DNA of 64,000 nt from Rhodospirillales bacterium (GCA_018666775.1 JABIXC010000003.1:124001-188000), one strand, 5' to 3'; shown: positions 37,212-46,423, counted from the stretch's first letter. The notes: generated by a model not told the origin, from the sequence alone. Numbers and translations: made by a program.

Positions 37212-37757
37212 ATGCCTGAATTGATCAGCGAAGAATACCGGCGACAACAGGAAAAACTGCACGAAAACCCGGATTACGGGCTTGCTTCTGTGGTAACGGC
37301 TCCGATGTTAGCGGAACTTGTTGTAAAGAATAACATTCAACACATTCTGGATTATGGGGCAGGCAAGGGCCGACTAGGCGAGATCTGTAAGGAAAAACTA
37401 TCCCCCTGTCCTAAATTTCACCACTACGACCCAGCGATCCCTAAATGGTCGGGGAAACCGGAACCGCGCGAATTGGTTGCTTGCATTGATGTGTTGGAAC
37501 ATATCGAGCCCAATTGTCTCGATAGCGTCTTGGACGATCTTCAGCGTGTTACACAGAAAATCGGTTTTTTCACAGTGCATGGCGGCCCGGCGGGTAAAAA
37601 CCTACCTGATGGACGCAACGCCCATCTTATTCAGGAACGGGCTGGTTTTTGGCTTCCAAAATTTATGGAATGGTTTGAATTGCATATGTTCCAGCGGATC
37701 GATGAAAACCGATTTGTCATCGCCGTTGGCGTATTGGCCCCAAAGCCCAAAAACTGA
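37212..37757 (+). CDS. Small class I SAM-dependent methyltransferase-like protein
   Basis: A 181-residue protein with SAM motif ILDYGAGKGRLGEIC, an acidic second motif (LVACIDVLEHIEP) and FFTVHGGPAGKN. Target unknown. It begins with MPELISEEYRRQQEKLHENP, 70 bp after the tRNA-Gly. Small methyltransferases with this kind of N-terminus are, as I recall, common in phages, and a tRNA 3' end is a favoured integration site, so transfer is possible but unproven. The ATG 37212 is preferred to the longer frame that runs through the tRNA. An intrinsic terminator follows. Confidence 0.72.
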   Translation: MPELISEEYRRQQEKLHENPDYGLASVVTAPMLAELVVKNNIQHILDYGAGKGRLGEICKEKLSPCPKFHHYDPAIPKWSGKPEPRELVACIDVLEHIEPNCLDSVLDDLQRVTQKIGFFTVHGGPAGKNLPDGRNAHLIQERAGFWLPKFMEWFELHMFQRIDENRFVIAVGVLAPKPKN

Positions 37758-37778
37758 TGTCTGTCTGGTTTAGCCTGT

Positions 37779-37810
37779 AACCCCCGATCTCGGGCCAGGG
37801 GTTTTTTTTA
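37779..37810 (+). terminator. Rho-independent terminator after the methyltransferase gene
   Basis: AACCCC and GGGGTT flank a GC-rich inner hairpin, followed by an eight-T run. It lies 22 bp after the stop and isolates the tRNA-methyltransferase unit from the CBS gene. Confidence 0.85.
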
Positions 37811-37862
37811 CTGCCAAATCTGCTACACTCCTCTAACGCTTAACAAGCAGAGGAGGAAAACC

Positions 37863-38291
37863 ATGCTTGTGGATACTGTTCTCCGTTTAAAGGGTAGTAG
37901 CGTTGTTACCGCATCTCCAGAAACGCCTATTGGCGAAATTGCACGCCTGCTTCATGACGCCCGTATTGGCGCCGTGGTTATCAGTGCCGATGATAAAACG
38001 CCCGATGGCATTTTATCCGAAAGGGATATTGTTGCGGCAATCGCCACAGAAGGCTCAACGGCCCTGGACCATAAGGCATCTGAATTGATGACGTGCGAGG
38101 TGATCACCTGTGCGCCCGGTGATGGGGTGGCGGGATTGATGGATGTTATGACCCAAAACCGTATTCGCCATTTGCCAGTGATGGCCAATGGTGCCTTGTG
38201 CGGCATGATGTCTATCGGTGATGTGGTGAAATGCCATGTCGATGAAATCGAACACGAAGCCGAAGCCCTTAGGGCTTACGTCGCACAATAA
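37863..38291 (+). CDS. CBS-domain-pair protein
   Basis: A 142-residue protein consisting of two CBS motifs: SVVTASPETPIGEIARLLHDARIGAVVI with GILSERDIVAAI (first) and TCAPGDGVAGLMDVMTQNRIRHLPVM with GMMSIGDVVK (second). Such stand-alone pairs bind adenine nucleotides and act as energy or redox sensors; the partner is unknown. A strong AGAGGAGG ribosome-binding site precedes the ATG. Confidence 0.93.
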   Translation: MLVDTVLRLKGSSVVTASPETPIGEIARLLHDARIGAVVISADDKTPDGILSERDIVAAIATEGSTALDHKASELMTCEVITCAPGDGVAGLMDVMTQNRIRHLPVMANGALCGMMSIGDVVKCHVDEIEHEAEALRAYVAQ

Positions 38292-38311
38292 GAGCGCAAG
38301 AATTTGGTGTT

Positions 38312-39016
38312 TTAGAATGGCGCGATGATGGTCTTTACAAAGGGGCTTAAAACATTATCGCATAAACAGAGCGCCTTGATCTGGCTCAAGCTCGCGGCAA
38401 TGAACTGGCCATCATAGGGTTGGGCCAGTGCGTCGATATCGGGCACCAGAAGAATCCGGTTTTCATTCGTCTTGCGCCAAAAACGCCCCCCTTCTTCATT
38501 GTGGCTGGCGGTGTATAGGGTAATGACTTCGCCATCATCCAAAAGAAGCTCCCCCAGTGGGGGCAGTTTTCCCTTATGGGCTTGGCGCAGGTTGCTTCGG
38601 GTTGCCTGAATGGTTGGTGAAAGTTGCAGGTAGCCAATATTGCCGGGCTCGGGTTTCGCTTGAAGCAGAAAATATATCTCATCACCCCGTAACCCGCAGG
38701 CAAGGGCGAGGATGCCGCCGTCTGGTTGGGTGATAATGGGTTGGTCCCATTCTGCAACTTCGCGCGCGGTTCCTGCCTTGGTCCGCACACCGTTGATGGC
38801 AAAAAATTGCCCCGATTCATGGCTGAGCGCACCAGATTGAGGATCATTGTGCCAACCATGGAGTTCGGAAAGTGGCACCAGGCTCGCTTCGAATTTAAGA
38901 TTCTCTCGGCGTTGTTCCAGATGATCGATGATGGGTTGCGGATCGGTTGGCTCTGTCTGAGCACTGATGCGCAGACCGTTACGGAAATCATCCAGATTAT
39001 GGATTGGCAGGGTCAT
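38312..39016 (-). CDS. NDP-hexose 2,3-dehydratase family protein (single domain)
   Basis: A 234-residue protein with the family core FLLQAKPEPGN, LQLSPTIQATRSN and a following H-x-G region (about residues 115-150). Well-studied members (TylX3, SpnO, EvaA) carry two copies of the domain in about 460-490 residues; this one has a single copy. In those pathways the enzyme removes the C2 hydroxyl of NDP-4-keto-6-deoxyglucose to give a 3,4-diketo-2,6-dideoxy sugar. It is last in the operon, overlapping the aminotransferase gene by 4 bp. Confidence 0.75.
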   Translation of the reverse strand: MTLPIHNLDDFRNGLRISAQTEPTDPQPIIDHLEQRRENLKFEASLVPLSELHGWHNDPQSGALSHESGQFFAINGVRTKAGTAREVAEWDQPIITQPDGGILALACGLRGDEIYFLLQAKPEPGNIGYLQLSPTIQATRSNLRQAHKGKLPPLGELLLDDGEVITLYTASHNEEGGRFWRKTNENRILLVPDIDALAQPYDGQFIAASLSQIKALCLCDNVLSPFVKTIIAPF

Positions 39017-40125
39017 GACAGGGTTTCCAAAATTTCAAGCAGCGCAGAACACACCTGCTCTTGATCGGCTTTGGCAAATGCTGGGTACATTGGCAGCGAG
39101 AAAATCTCCCGCGCGGCTTTTTCGGTTTCAGGTAGATCGCCCTCTTTATATCCCAATTTGGCGTAAGCCTTCATGGTGTGAATGGGCCAGGGGTAGCTGA
39201 TGTTGAGCATGATATCGCGTTGGGCAAGTGATTCGATAATCGCGTCACGTTTAGGGTGCCGGACGACATAAAGATACCATGCGTGTTGGTTCCCCGGCGC
39301 CGTTGTCGGCAGGACAAGGCCCCCCGATTGCAGGTCTGTTTGGTACCGTGCGGCGATCGCAGTGCGTTGGGCAACCCATGTTTCGATATGGCGGAGCTTG
39401 ATTGAAAGAATGGCGGCCTGAACTTCATCAAGCCGGGAATTATAGCCATTTTCTTCCGCGTAATACCGCCCCTTCATGCCATACATGCGTAAAGACCGGG
39501 CATGTTCCAGCAACGCCGGATCAGATGCGGTGATCATGCCGCCATCACCATAGGCACCCAGAACCTTGGTTGGATAAAATGACCATGCACTTATGTCGCC
39601 AAAGGTTCCGGCGCGCTGGCCATTGTGCGCCGCCCCGGTGCATTGCGCACAATCTTCCAGCACGAAAAGACCATGTTTCTTTGCTGTTGATGTAATGGAG
39701 TCCATGTCGCCGCATTGTCCATAAAGGTGGACGGGTAACACGCATTTTGTTTTCTCTGTCACCGCGCCAGCCAGAAGCCCCGCGTTCATTTGATAGGTGT
39801 CGGGATCAATATCAATAAAGCGTGGGCGTGCCCCGGCCGCGATGATGGCAGCCACGGTTGGCACGGCTGTATTGGCAACGGTGATCACCTCGTCTCCGGG
39901 CCCAATACCAAGTGTTTTTAAGCCCAAAAACAGCGCGTCAGTCCCACTGTTAACGCCGACGCCGGGGGTGTCTAAATTACAAAAATCAGAAAATTCACGT
40001 TCAAATGCCGCGACATGTTCTCCTAAAATAAGGCGGCCTGATTTAAACACACCATCAACAGCGGCAAGAATTTCTTCTCGCAGCTCCTTGTATTCATCAC
40101 GATAGTCCCAAACACCAATGGTCAT
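39013..40125 (-). CDS. DegT/DnrJ/EryC1/StrS-type sugar aminotransferase
   Basis: A 370-residue PLP enzyme of the fold-type I sugar aminotransferases. Evidence: GVNSGTDALFLGLKTLGI, EDCAQCTGAAHNG, the PLP lysine in WSFYPTKVLGAYGDGGMI and YNSRLDEVQAAIL. It would add an amino group at C3 or C4 of the diketo or keto deoxysugar made by neighbours. It shares a TAATG junction with the Gfo/Idh gene upstream and an ATGA with the dehydratase downstream, indicating tight translational coupling. Confidence 0.93.
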   Translation of the reverse strand: MTIGVWDYRDEYKELREEILAAVDGVFKSGRLILGEHVAAFEREFSDFCNLDTPGVGVNSGTDALFLGLKTLGIGPGDEVITVANTAVPTVAAIIAAGARPRFIDIDPDTYQMNAGLLAGAVTEKTKCVLPVHLYGQCGDMDSITSTAKKHGLFVLEDCAQCTGAAHNGQRAGTFGDISAWSFYPTKVLGAYGDGGMITASDPALLEHARSLRMYGMKGRYYAEENGYNSRLDEVQAAILSIKLRHIETWVAQRTAIAARYQTDLQSGGLVLPTTAPGNQHAWYLYVVRHPKRDAIIESLAQRDIMLNISYPWPIHTMKAYAKLGYKEGDLPETEKAAREIFSLPMYPAFAKADQEQVCSALLEILETLS

Positions 40126-41081
40126 TAAACACTCTCTTTTATGTGTGACCGAAGACCATCACAGAACCGGGCATCTTGAAGAAGTGCCGAATGAAATTCG
40201 GCCGATGCATTGGTTTCTATGCCATTCAGAACACGATTGATCATAGCGGTGAAACAATCGCCGGGCGATGATGTGATTGTTTCGAATGCATTGTTTCTGC
40301 GAATTCCAATTTCCAATGCCATGTCTGGCGGCGGGGTAAAAACCCGATCAAGTTTGATGGCAAGCCCATGCCCGGTCCCTTGAATCCAGTTTTGATATTC
40401 CGTGTCAAAACCAAACGTTCCTGAAAAAATTCCGCCACCCGCATATACGGCCGTCACAGAAAACGCTGTTTCTACTTTTTTGTCATCACTGTGGGATAAG
40501 GCGTAACAGGTCATTTCAAGGGGGTCTATTTTAAAAAAATACCGACAAGTTGCCGCGGCATAAGGCCCCAGATCATTGATGGCACCCCCACCATTGGGAT
40601 CATATCGAAAGTTATCTTTGGGCAGGGGTGGAAATGAAAAACAGGCATGTATTCTATAGGGTTGGTTCGGGCCACGAGGAATGGCGGATAGATCCGCAAT
40701 CCGGGGGTGATCCAGAAAGACAGTTGCCTCAGCAAATATGACGTTCTTTGATTCTGCCAATGTAACAAGTCGCTCCGCGTCTTTGAGATTGAGCGTAGCG
40801 GGCTTATCGGCGATGACGTGTCGGCCCGTTTCAAGGGCGGCTTTTATAGCATCTGTATGGGCGCTGTTTTCAAGGGAAACATAAACGATTTCTGCCGCGC
40901 TTTCAGCCAGAGCAACGTCGATGCTGTCATAGACCGTGCCGTCTTGGGAAATCAGGTTTGGTGCGGCGTCTGATTTGTGCCGACTGGCAATATCAATGCC
41001 GTCAATACAGGGGATTGATTTTAATGCCGGGATGACGCGGCGGCTGGCAATTGATGAGCACCCCAGGATAAGCACTCTCAT
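40125..41081 (-). CDS. Gfo/Idh/MocA-family oxidoreductase
   Basis: A 318-residue NAD(P)-binding protein: N-terminal LILGCSSIASRRVIPAL and the family catalytic-region ADKPATLN, with a C-terminal alpha/beta dimerisation domain. In 2,6-dideoxysugar routes, Gfo/Idh enzymes act as the 3-ketoreductase after the 2,3-dehydratase; that role fits here by context. The gene lies 5 bp downstream of the ArnC-like glycosyltransferase gene. Confidence 0.88.
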   Translation of the reverse strand: MRVLILGCSSIASRRVIPALKSIPCIDGIDIASRHKSDAAPNLISQDGTVYDSIDVALAESAAEIVYVSLENSAHTDAIKAALETGRHVIADKPATLNLKDAERLVTLAESKNVIFAEATVFLDHPRIADLSAIPRGPNQPYRIHACFSFPPLPKDNFRYDPNGGGAINDLGPYAAATCRYFFKIDPLEMTCYALSHSDDKKVETAFSVTAVYAGGGIFSGTFGFDTEYQNWIQGTGHGLAIKLDRVFTPPPDMALEIGIRRNNAFETITSSPGDCFTAMINRVLNGIETNASAEFHSALLQDARFCDGLRSHIKESV

Positions 41082-41086
41082 TTAAA

Positions 41087-42076
41087 TCACCGCTCTTGTG
41101 TGTCGGGCGTGTCTGCATGCCCATTTTCTGGGGACACGTCCGAACCAGAAGTTTTTATACGTCGGATGCTTGATTGCGGAAGGGTACCGATGCTCATAAA
41201 CGTTCTGCCCGTATATTCACCGATCAATCCAAGAAATATAAATTGAAGGCCGAAAAAAACCAGCATGACGATCATCAGCGATGCCCAACCGGGGGCGACA
41301 GCACCGCTCATAAAATAATCCAGAACCACATAGGCCGCCCCCAACGAGGACAGTCCGAACAGGCCCAGCCCAATGATCATGCTGATGCGCAGGGGCTGGA
41401 TAGAAAAATTGAACAGGATGTGCATCCACAACCGCACAAGTTTGCGCAGTGTGTAGTTGCTGTTGCCTATGGTTCTTTCAAGGTGGGTCACCGTTATACT
41501 GGCGACGTGGCTGGTATTTTTTAGAATCATTCCCTCAATATAGGGATAAGGGCCATTATAGGCGGCCAATTCACCAACCAATCGCTGGCTCAGACAGCGA
41601 AAGGATGACAGGGTCAGGCCATGGGGTTTATCGAGCAGGAGGTTCGATGTTTTATCGGCCAGCCACCCCCCAAAATTTCGCCACGGGGCATATTTTCTTT
41701 CATCGAAAGCACCAAAAACGGCATCCAAATCGTTTTCTTGCGCGTAAGCATGAAGTTTGGAAATCTCATCTGCGGGTTGTTGTAAATCATCATCCATGGT
41801 GATGACGTAGTCACCGCGGGCATATCGCAATCCGGTTAAAACAGCATTGTGTTCGCCAAAATTTCGGGCCAAATCGATAAACGTAATGGGCAAGGTGGAT
41901 GTTTCGACCAGGGAGTCGCAAATTTGGGCGCTGTCATCTTCGCTGCCGTCATTCACCAATATGACTTCCATGCCGCCCGGGATCGAAATTTTTTCCAGCA
42001 TATTTATCAGCGATGGCACAGTTTCAGCCCCGTTGAAAACGGGAATCACGACACTAATAGTAAGGTTTTCAGCCAA
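41087..42076 (-). CDS. ArnC/GtrB-like polyprenyl-phosphate glycosyltransferase (GT2)
   Basis: A 329-residue GT2 with ISVVIPVFNGAETVP, VNDGSEDDS and the metal-binding MDDDLQQP. The YPYIEGMIL segment, NYTLRKLVRLW and two C-terminal membrane helices (about residues 230-290) are typical of ArnC/GtrB/DPM1 enzymes that charge undecaprenyl phosphate with a sugar on the cytosolic face. The preferred start is a TTG at 42076 (GGGA upstream, begins MAENLTISVVIP); an ATG at 42127 would extend 17 residues into the upstream gene. Confidence 0.88.
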   Translation of the reverse strand: MAENLTISVVIPVFNGAETVPSLINMLEKISIPGGMEVILVNDGSEDDSAQICDSLVETSTLPITFIDLARNFGEHNAVLTGLRYARGDYVITMDDDLQQPADEISKLHAYAQENDLDAVFGAFDERKYAPWRNFGGWLADKTSNLLLDKPHGLTLSSFRCLSQRLVGELAAYNGPYPYIEGMILKNTSHVASITVTHLERTIGNSNYTLRKLVRLWMHILFNFSIQPLRISMIIGLGLFGLSSLGAAYVVLDYFMSGAVAPGWASLMIVMLVFFGLQFIFLGLIGEYTGRTFMSIGTLPQSSIRRIKTSGSDVSPENGHADTPDTQER

Positions 42077-42809
42077 TTTTTTTCCCAACAACAAGTATGG
42101 AGCCTCCAAAAGGGAAGCGCAGTCCACATTTTAGCAAAAAATGTTCAACGCGCATTACAGCGTTGAAGATAACTTCAAGTGCGGCAGGGTAATCCGTAAC
42201 ATCGCTTTTCCCCGCCTGCGTGCTTGAAAACAGTTTCCTGCGTATAACCATCAATGGAAACAGAAGTGTGTTCCAATAAGAGGAATATTCAATCATAAAC
42301 CCGGCATCTTCCAGTATTTTACACAGGCGACGTCTTGTAAAGCGGCGCGCGGTGTAAACGGCGTCGTCATGGTAACTTCGCATCCAGTTATATGCGGGCA
42401 CATGAACAACGAAAATACCCCCCGGGGCAATGCACCTAAAGGCGTCTTTGGCGGCAAGCTCGGGATCGGCCCATTGGTGATAGAGCACATCCGATGAAAT
42501 GATAGCCGAAAAAACATCTTCATCGAACGGCAGCGCATTGACCGACCCAACCAGAGTGACAGCCCCCGATTTTTTCGCAGCGGCCTTTGTGGCATAGGGG
42601 GATGCATCAATGCCAATGGTCTCGGCGGATGGCCGCGTGTCATGGAGAATTTTTAACATCCCGCCGGTGCCACACCCGGCATCCAGAAGACGTTCGCTTT
42701 GGTTTGGGTGATGGCGTTTTATGGCCCAGGCAAGGTTGGTATGCAGGCCGCGATACCACCACATGCTGTCTTCCATCTCAGCCATTTTTTCAAATTCATC
42801 AGGCTGCAT
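42069..42809 (-). CDS. Class I SAM-dependent methyltransferase
   Basis: A 246-residue methyltransferase with motif I LLDAGCGTGGMLKIL and IISSDVLYHQWADPE. It has a membrane-associated or hydrophobic C-terminus. In sugar clusters such enzymes add N-, O- or C-methyl groups; here the target may be the amino sugar, but that is inference. The ATG 42809 (MQPDEFEKMAEM) has AGAGG upstream and fits the family; an upstream in-frame start adds 11 residues. Confidence 0.82.
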   Translation of the reverse strand: MQPDEFEKMAEMEDSMWWYRGLHTNLAWAIKRHHPNQSERLLDAGCGTGGMLKILHDTRPSAETIGIDASPYATKAAAKKSGAVTLVGSVNALPFDEDVFSAIISSDVLYHQWADPELAAKDAFRCIAPGGIFVVHVPAYNWMRSYHDDAVYTARRFTRRRLCKILEDAGFMIEYSSYWNTLLFPLMVIRRKLFSSTQAGKSDVTDYPAALEVIFNAVMRVEHFLLKCGLRFPFGGSILVVGKKIG

Positions 42810-42865
42810 GGATGCCTCTAGGGGCGGCGGCTGGCCACCCATGGATGGCTATATTGATTGAAGGT

Positions 42866-43741
42866 TTATAATTCATCGAGAATGCTGGCAAGGTAGCACC
42901 CGTATTCACTGTCGCGGTATTCATCAACCAGGGCTGAAAATTCTTTTTTGTTTATGAAACCGGAGCGAAAAGCAATTTCTTCGGGACAGGAAATTTTTAG
43001 GCCAGCGCGTTTTTCGATGACCTTGATAAATTCGGAAGCCTCAAGCAATGCTTCGGGCGTGCCACAGTCAAGCCATGCCGTCCCCCGTCCCAGAAGTGAA
43101 ATATCCAGATTGCCCTGCTCAAGAAGGCATCGGTTAACATCCGTGATTTCAAGCTCACCACGCGCTGAAGGCGTTATGGTCTTGGCAACGCTAACAACAT
43201 CACCGCCATAAAAATAAAGCCCGGGCACGGCCCAGTTAGAGGCTGTCGCTTTCGGCTTTTCCACAAGGTTTGTCAGGGCGTCATTTTCATCAAGGGTAGC
43301 AATCCCAAAATTTTCCGGGTCCTTAACCTTGTATCCAAAGATGGTGTTTTTACCGACGTCTTCGGCAATTTTTTGCAGCGCAACGCTTAGGTCGTTGCCG
43401 TAAAATATATTGTCCCCAAGAATAAGCGCGACGGGATCGTTGTCAATAAAGTCTTCTGCAAGAAGGAATGCCTGTGCAATGCCTTCGGGGTTTTTTTGTT
43501 CGACATAAGAAAAACGCAGCCCCCATTTTTTCCCATCCCCAAAAAGCTGTTGAATAAGAGGCAGCGATTCCGGGGAAGATATAATCAAGATATCCTGGAT
43601 CCCTGCCAGCATCAGCGTTGATAGGGGATAATAGATCATTGGTTTATCGTAGACGGGCAGCAATTGTTTGCTGACGACCTTGGTCATTGGGAAAAGACGT
43701 GTTCCCTGCCCGCCAGCCAATATGATGCCCTTATTAAACAT
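42866..43741 (-). CDS. rfbA: Glucose-1-phosphate thymidylyltransferase RmlA
   Basis: A 291-residue nucleotidyltransferase: GIILAGGQGTRLFPMT, KQLLPVYDKPMIYYPLS, LGDNIFYG and VEKPKA. It makes dTDP-glucose, the precursor for the deoxysugar pathway. Ends with a short YLASILDEL. Located 33 bp downstream of rmlB. Confidence 0.96.
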   Translation of the reverse strand: MFNKGIILAGGQGTRLFPMTKVVSKQLLPVYDKPMIYYPLSTLMLAGIQDILIISSPESLPLIQQLFGDGKKWGLRFSYVEQKNPEGIAQAFLLAEDFIDNDPVALILGDNIFYGNDLSVALQKIAEDVGKNTIFGYKVKDPENFGIATLDENDALTNLVEKPKATASNWAVPGLYFYGGDVVSVAKTITPSARGELEITDVNRCLLEQGNLDISLLGRGTAWLDCGTPEALLEASEFIKVIEKRAGLKISCPEEIAFRSGFINKKEFSALVDEYRDSEYGCYLASILDEL

Positions 43742-43774
43742 GGTTGCTTGCTTTCATTAAGGTTGGTGGGACGT

Positions 43775-44836
43775 TTAACGGCCCAACCCAAGTCGGGCAC
43801 CGTCGTATAATTCAACTTTCATCTGTTCCCGCCAATCTTCATTGTCGAGATACCATTGCACCGTCATTTCAAGGCCAGCGTCAAATTTGTGGGATGGCTG
43901 CCAGCCAAGTTTCTTTTTTGTCATTGAGGCATCAAGGGCATATCTGAAATCATGCCCCGGACGATCTTTGATAAAGGTAATTAGAGACTGGTAGTCATCT
44001 GTCCCGGCGCGGGGCTTCATTTTGTCCAGCATCTGGCAAATCGTTTTGGTTATCTCAAGGTTGCTTTTTTCTGCATCACCGCCAAAAACATAGGTATCCC
44101 CGGGCATGCCATTGGCAAGAACATTCAGGAGCCCCGCGACGTGGTCATCAACATAAAGCCAGTCACGGACATTGCTGCCGTCACCATACAGGGGAATGGG
44201 CTGTTCATCCAAAGCCTTGCCAATAATGACGGGAATTAATTTATCGGGAAATTGGAATGGGCCGTAATTATTGGAGGTGTTGGTGACAATGGTTGGAAGG
44301 TTGTACGTTCGGTGCCACGCACGGACCAAATGGTCCGCAGAAGCCTTGCTGGCAGAATAGGGAGAATTTGGGCGGTATGGGCTGGTTGCATCGAAGTGAC
44401 CATTGGCATCAAGACTTCCAAAAACCTCATCGGTGGAAACATGGATGAACCGGAAAGCTTCTTGAGCATCGTTGCCCAAGGTTTCAAAATATTCTGTGGT
44501 AGATTCTAGCAGGTTAAAAGTGCCAATGATATTGGTCTGAATAAATTTTGCCGGGCCATCGATGGATCGATCAACATGGGTTTCGGCCGCCAGATGAACA
44601 ACGGCATCAGGGCATGTGTCAAAAATGATTCTGCGGACATCATCACGATTGGCGATATCAATTTTTTCAAATCTATAATGGGGATTCCCATCGGCGACTG
44701 CAAGTGCCCCGGGGGTGGCCGCATAGGTGAGGCTGTCAATGTTAATAACATCAAGGTCGGGTTGGGCTAATGCGCGTCGCACAAATGCAGATCCGATAAA
44801 ACCTGCCCCCCCCGTTACAAGAATTCGCATAGTCAT
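43775..44836 (-). CDS. rfbB: dTDP-glucose 4,6-dehydratase RmlB
   Basis: A 353-residue extended SDR: TGGAGFIGSAFVRR, HLAAETHVDRSI, the active-site STDEVFGSL and YSASKAS (Tyr-x3-Lys). It converts dTDP-glucose to dTDP-4-keto-6-deoxyglucose. RmlC and RmlD are not found in the window, so the product is not L-rhamnose unless they are elsewhere. ATG 44836 is given; an in-frame ATG at 44830 may be the real start (MRILVTGG). Confidence 0.95.
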   Translation of the reverse strand: MTMRILVTGGAGFIGSAFVRRALAQPDLDVINIDSLTYAATPGALAVADGNPHYRFEKIDIANRDDVRRIIFDTCPDAVVHLAAETHVDRSIDGPAKFIQTNIIGTFNLLESTTEYFETLGNDAQEAFRFIHVSTDEVFGSLDANGHFDATSPYRPNSPYSASKASADHLVRAWHRTYNLPTIVTNTSNNYGPFQFPDKLIPVIIGKALDEQPIPLYGDGSNVRDWLYVDDHVAGLLNVLANGMPGDTYVFGGDAEKSNLEITKTICQMLDKMKPRAGTDDYQSLITFIKDRPGHDFRYALDASMTKKKLGWQPSHKFDAGLEMTVQWYLDNEDWREQMKVELYDGARLGLGR

Positions 44837-44905
44837 TAACCCACATAAAATAAATAAACCTGCACCACAACATACTTCATGATGCCATAGTCTGCATAGT
44901 TATCC

Positions 44906-46423
44906 CTAGCGCAACAAACGATCCAGAGGGCGTCCGCGGCCATCTACGGTTTTGCTGATGGCATAATACAGAACGGCTTCACTGAACCCCATGGCCTTTA
45001 ATTTGGGCATGGGGCCTTTGCTGATGCGCTTTTCGGCTTTGAAAAAATCAGAAGCAATCCGAGGCATGGTATCTGCCGAGATTGTGTTGGCGCTTTGCCA
45101 AACAAGGATTCCAAGCATGAACGTTAATAGGCCGGGAACGACAATAATACTATGGTGTTTGAATGCCCCCTCTCTGGCCATGAGTTTGCCAAGGGTGAGC
45201 AGACATATTCCAAACAGCATTGCGGGCGCGATGACCATAAGCAGCCTGCCAGCAAGCCGTCCCCAGAAATTATATGCCTTAAACCAGGGTTCAAAGAGTT
45301 CGGTGTTTAATTGCGAAATAACACCATAGGTGAGGATCGCAATTGCGAGCCACACAAGAATCAGCAGGATCAAATCTGCCCCAACCGTACCGCGCGCTAA
45401 AAGCCATTTTTGTGTCACTGCATAAAGAGACGTATCCCCCAGCAAAGCGTTGTGCAGGGAAGACGTTTTTAGGACAGCAAAGACCACCGCGCATAGGGCG
45501 ATTGTCCCCCCGATCAAAAAATACAGGGCATTGGTGCCGATCAGGCTATCGAACATGGATTCGCGCAGGACAAAACTTGTCATGCCAACAAGAAGGGCGA
45601 TAGCGATTTTGGGTGTGCGAAAAATTTCCGGACGGAGAACAACATCCATTCCAAATAACAAAGCAAGGAGCATGCCCGACGAGCTTAGATGGATAAAAGA
45701 AAGCAAAATCACCAGCAAATAGGACAGGAAGTATGCGTTGTTCCAGCGTAAGGCGAAGACGCCAATCATAAGGAGGGCAAAGTTGCTGCGCGGTGGGAAT
45801 GAAAGGGGCGAAAACTGTGTTGATGGATGAAGCAACATTTCAATCGTATTTTTTGCCATATCCCAAAAACTATTTTGCAAGACAAGATGCGCAAATGAAT
45901 TGTCTTTCAATGGCAAATAGAATGCGATCCCATACAGAATGATCGTTACCCCCAGTGCCCATGAAAAAACGCTGTTTCTGATAAAGTAAAAAATCCCTAT
46001 CAACAGACTTAATGCGAAGGCAAAAGAGGCAACAAACCCGATCGTAATGGATTGCGCAAGATACATTGGATAGAGCGATGGTATGGGATCAAACAGGGGT
46101 TTGAATACGCGGCTGACCCCATAGTGAATGATGCCAGGAAGCGTATATTCATTTAGATAATCCCGGTGCAAAATCAGGCGCTTCATGGCGTGAGGGCGGG
46201 TTTTTCCTTTTTGTTTAAAGTGCTTAACCGCACGGTTGTTAAGCGCCAGAACTTCTTTTTCATGAAAAACATTAAGACCAGATATATAAAAAAGAAGGTT
46301 GTCGTCACTTCCGCGCGCGCCCGTCGAAATAAAATTGAGGTTCGTCGCAAATCCGGAAATCAGGACAATGGCCAGAATGAGGATTTGCCCGTGGCGGTGG
46401 AGAAATTGTCGTAGGAGGGACAT
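44906..46423 (-). CDS. Multipass membrane protein, GT-C-like candidate
   Basis: A 505-residue protein with about ten or eleven membrane segments. After the first helix comes an exposed loop with GSDDNLLFYISG; an acidic pair at this position is where GT-C glycosyltransferases keep their catalytic Asp. The rest does not match a family I recognise. Position between flippase-like and rmlB genes, in the same operon, suggests the periplasmic transferase of the pathway, but a polymerase or an unrelated role is possible. Start uncertain: ATG 46423, 46432 or 46456. Confidence 0.6.
   Translation of the reverse strand: MSLLRQFLHRHGQILILAIVLISGFATNLNFISTGARGSDDNLLFYISGLNVFHEKEVLALNNRAVKHFKQKGKTRPHAMKRLILHRDYLNEYTLPGIIHYGVSRVFKPLFDPIPSLYPMYLAQSITIGFVASFAFALSLLIGIFYFIRNSVFSWALGVTIILYGIAFYLPLKDNSFAHLVLQNSFWDMAKNTIEMLLHPSTQFSPLSFPPRSNFALLMIGVFALRWNNAYFLSYLLVILLSFIHLSSSGMLLALLFGMDVVLRPEIFRTPKIAIALLVGMTSFVLRESMFDSLIGTNALYFLIGGTIALCAVVFAVLKTSSLHNALLGDTSLYAVTQKWLLARGTVGADLILLILVWLAIAILTYGVISQLNTELFEPWFKAYNFWGRLAGRLLMVIAPAMLFGICLLTLGKLMAREGAFKHHSIIVVPGLLTFMLGILVWQSANTISADTMPRIASDFFKAEKRISKGPMPKLKAMGFSEAVLYYAISKTVDGRGRPLDRLLR

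Noticed and set aside
37098-37757. Longer start for the small methyltransferase
   Set aside because: The extension would be translated from the tRNA-Gly sequence itself; the ATG at 37212 is at the conserved N-terminus.
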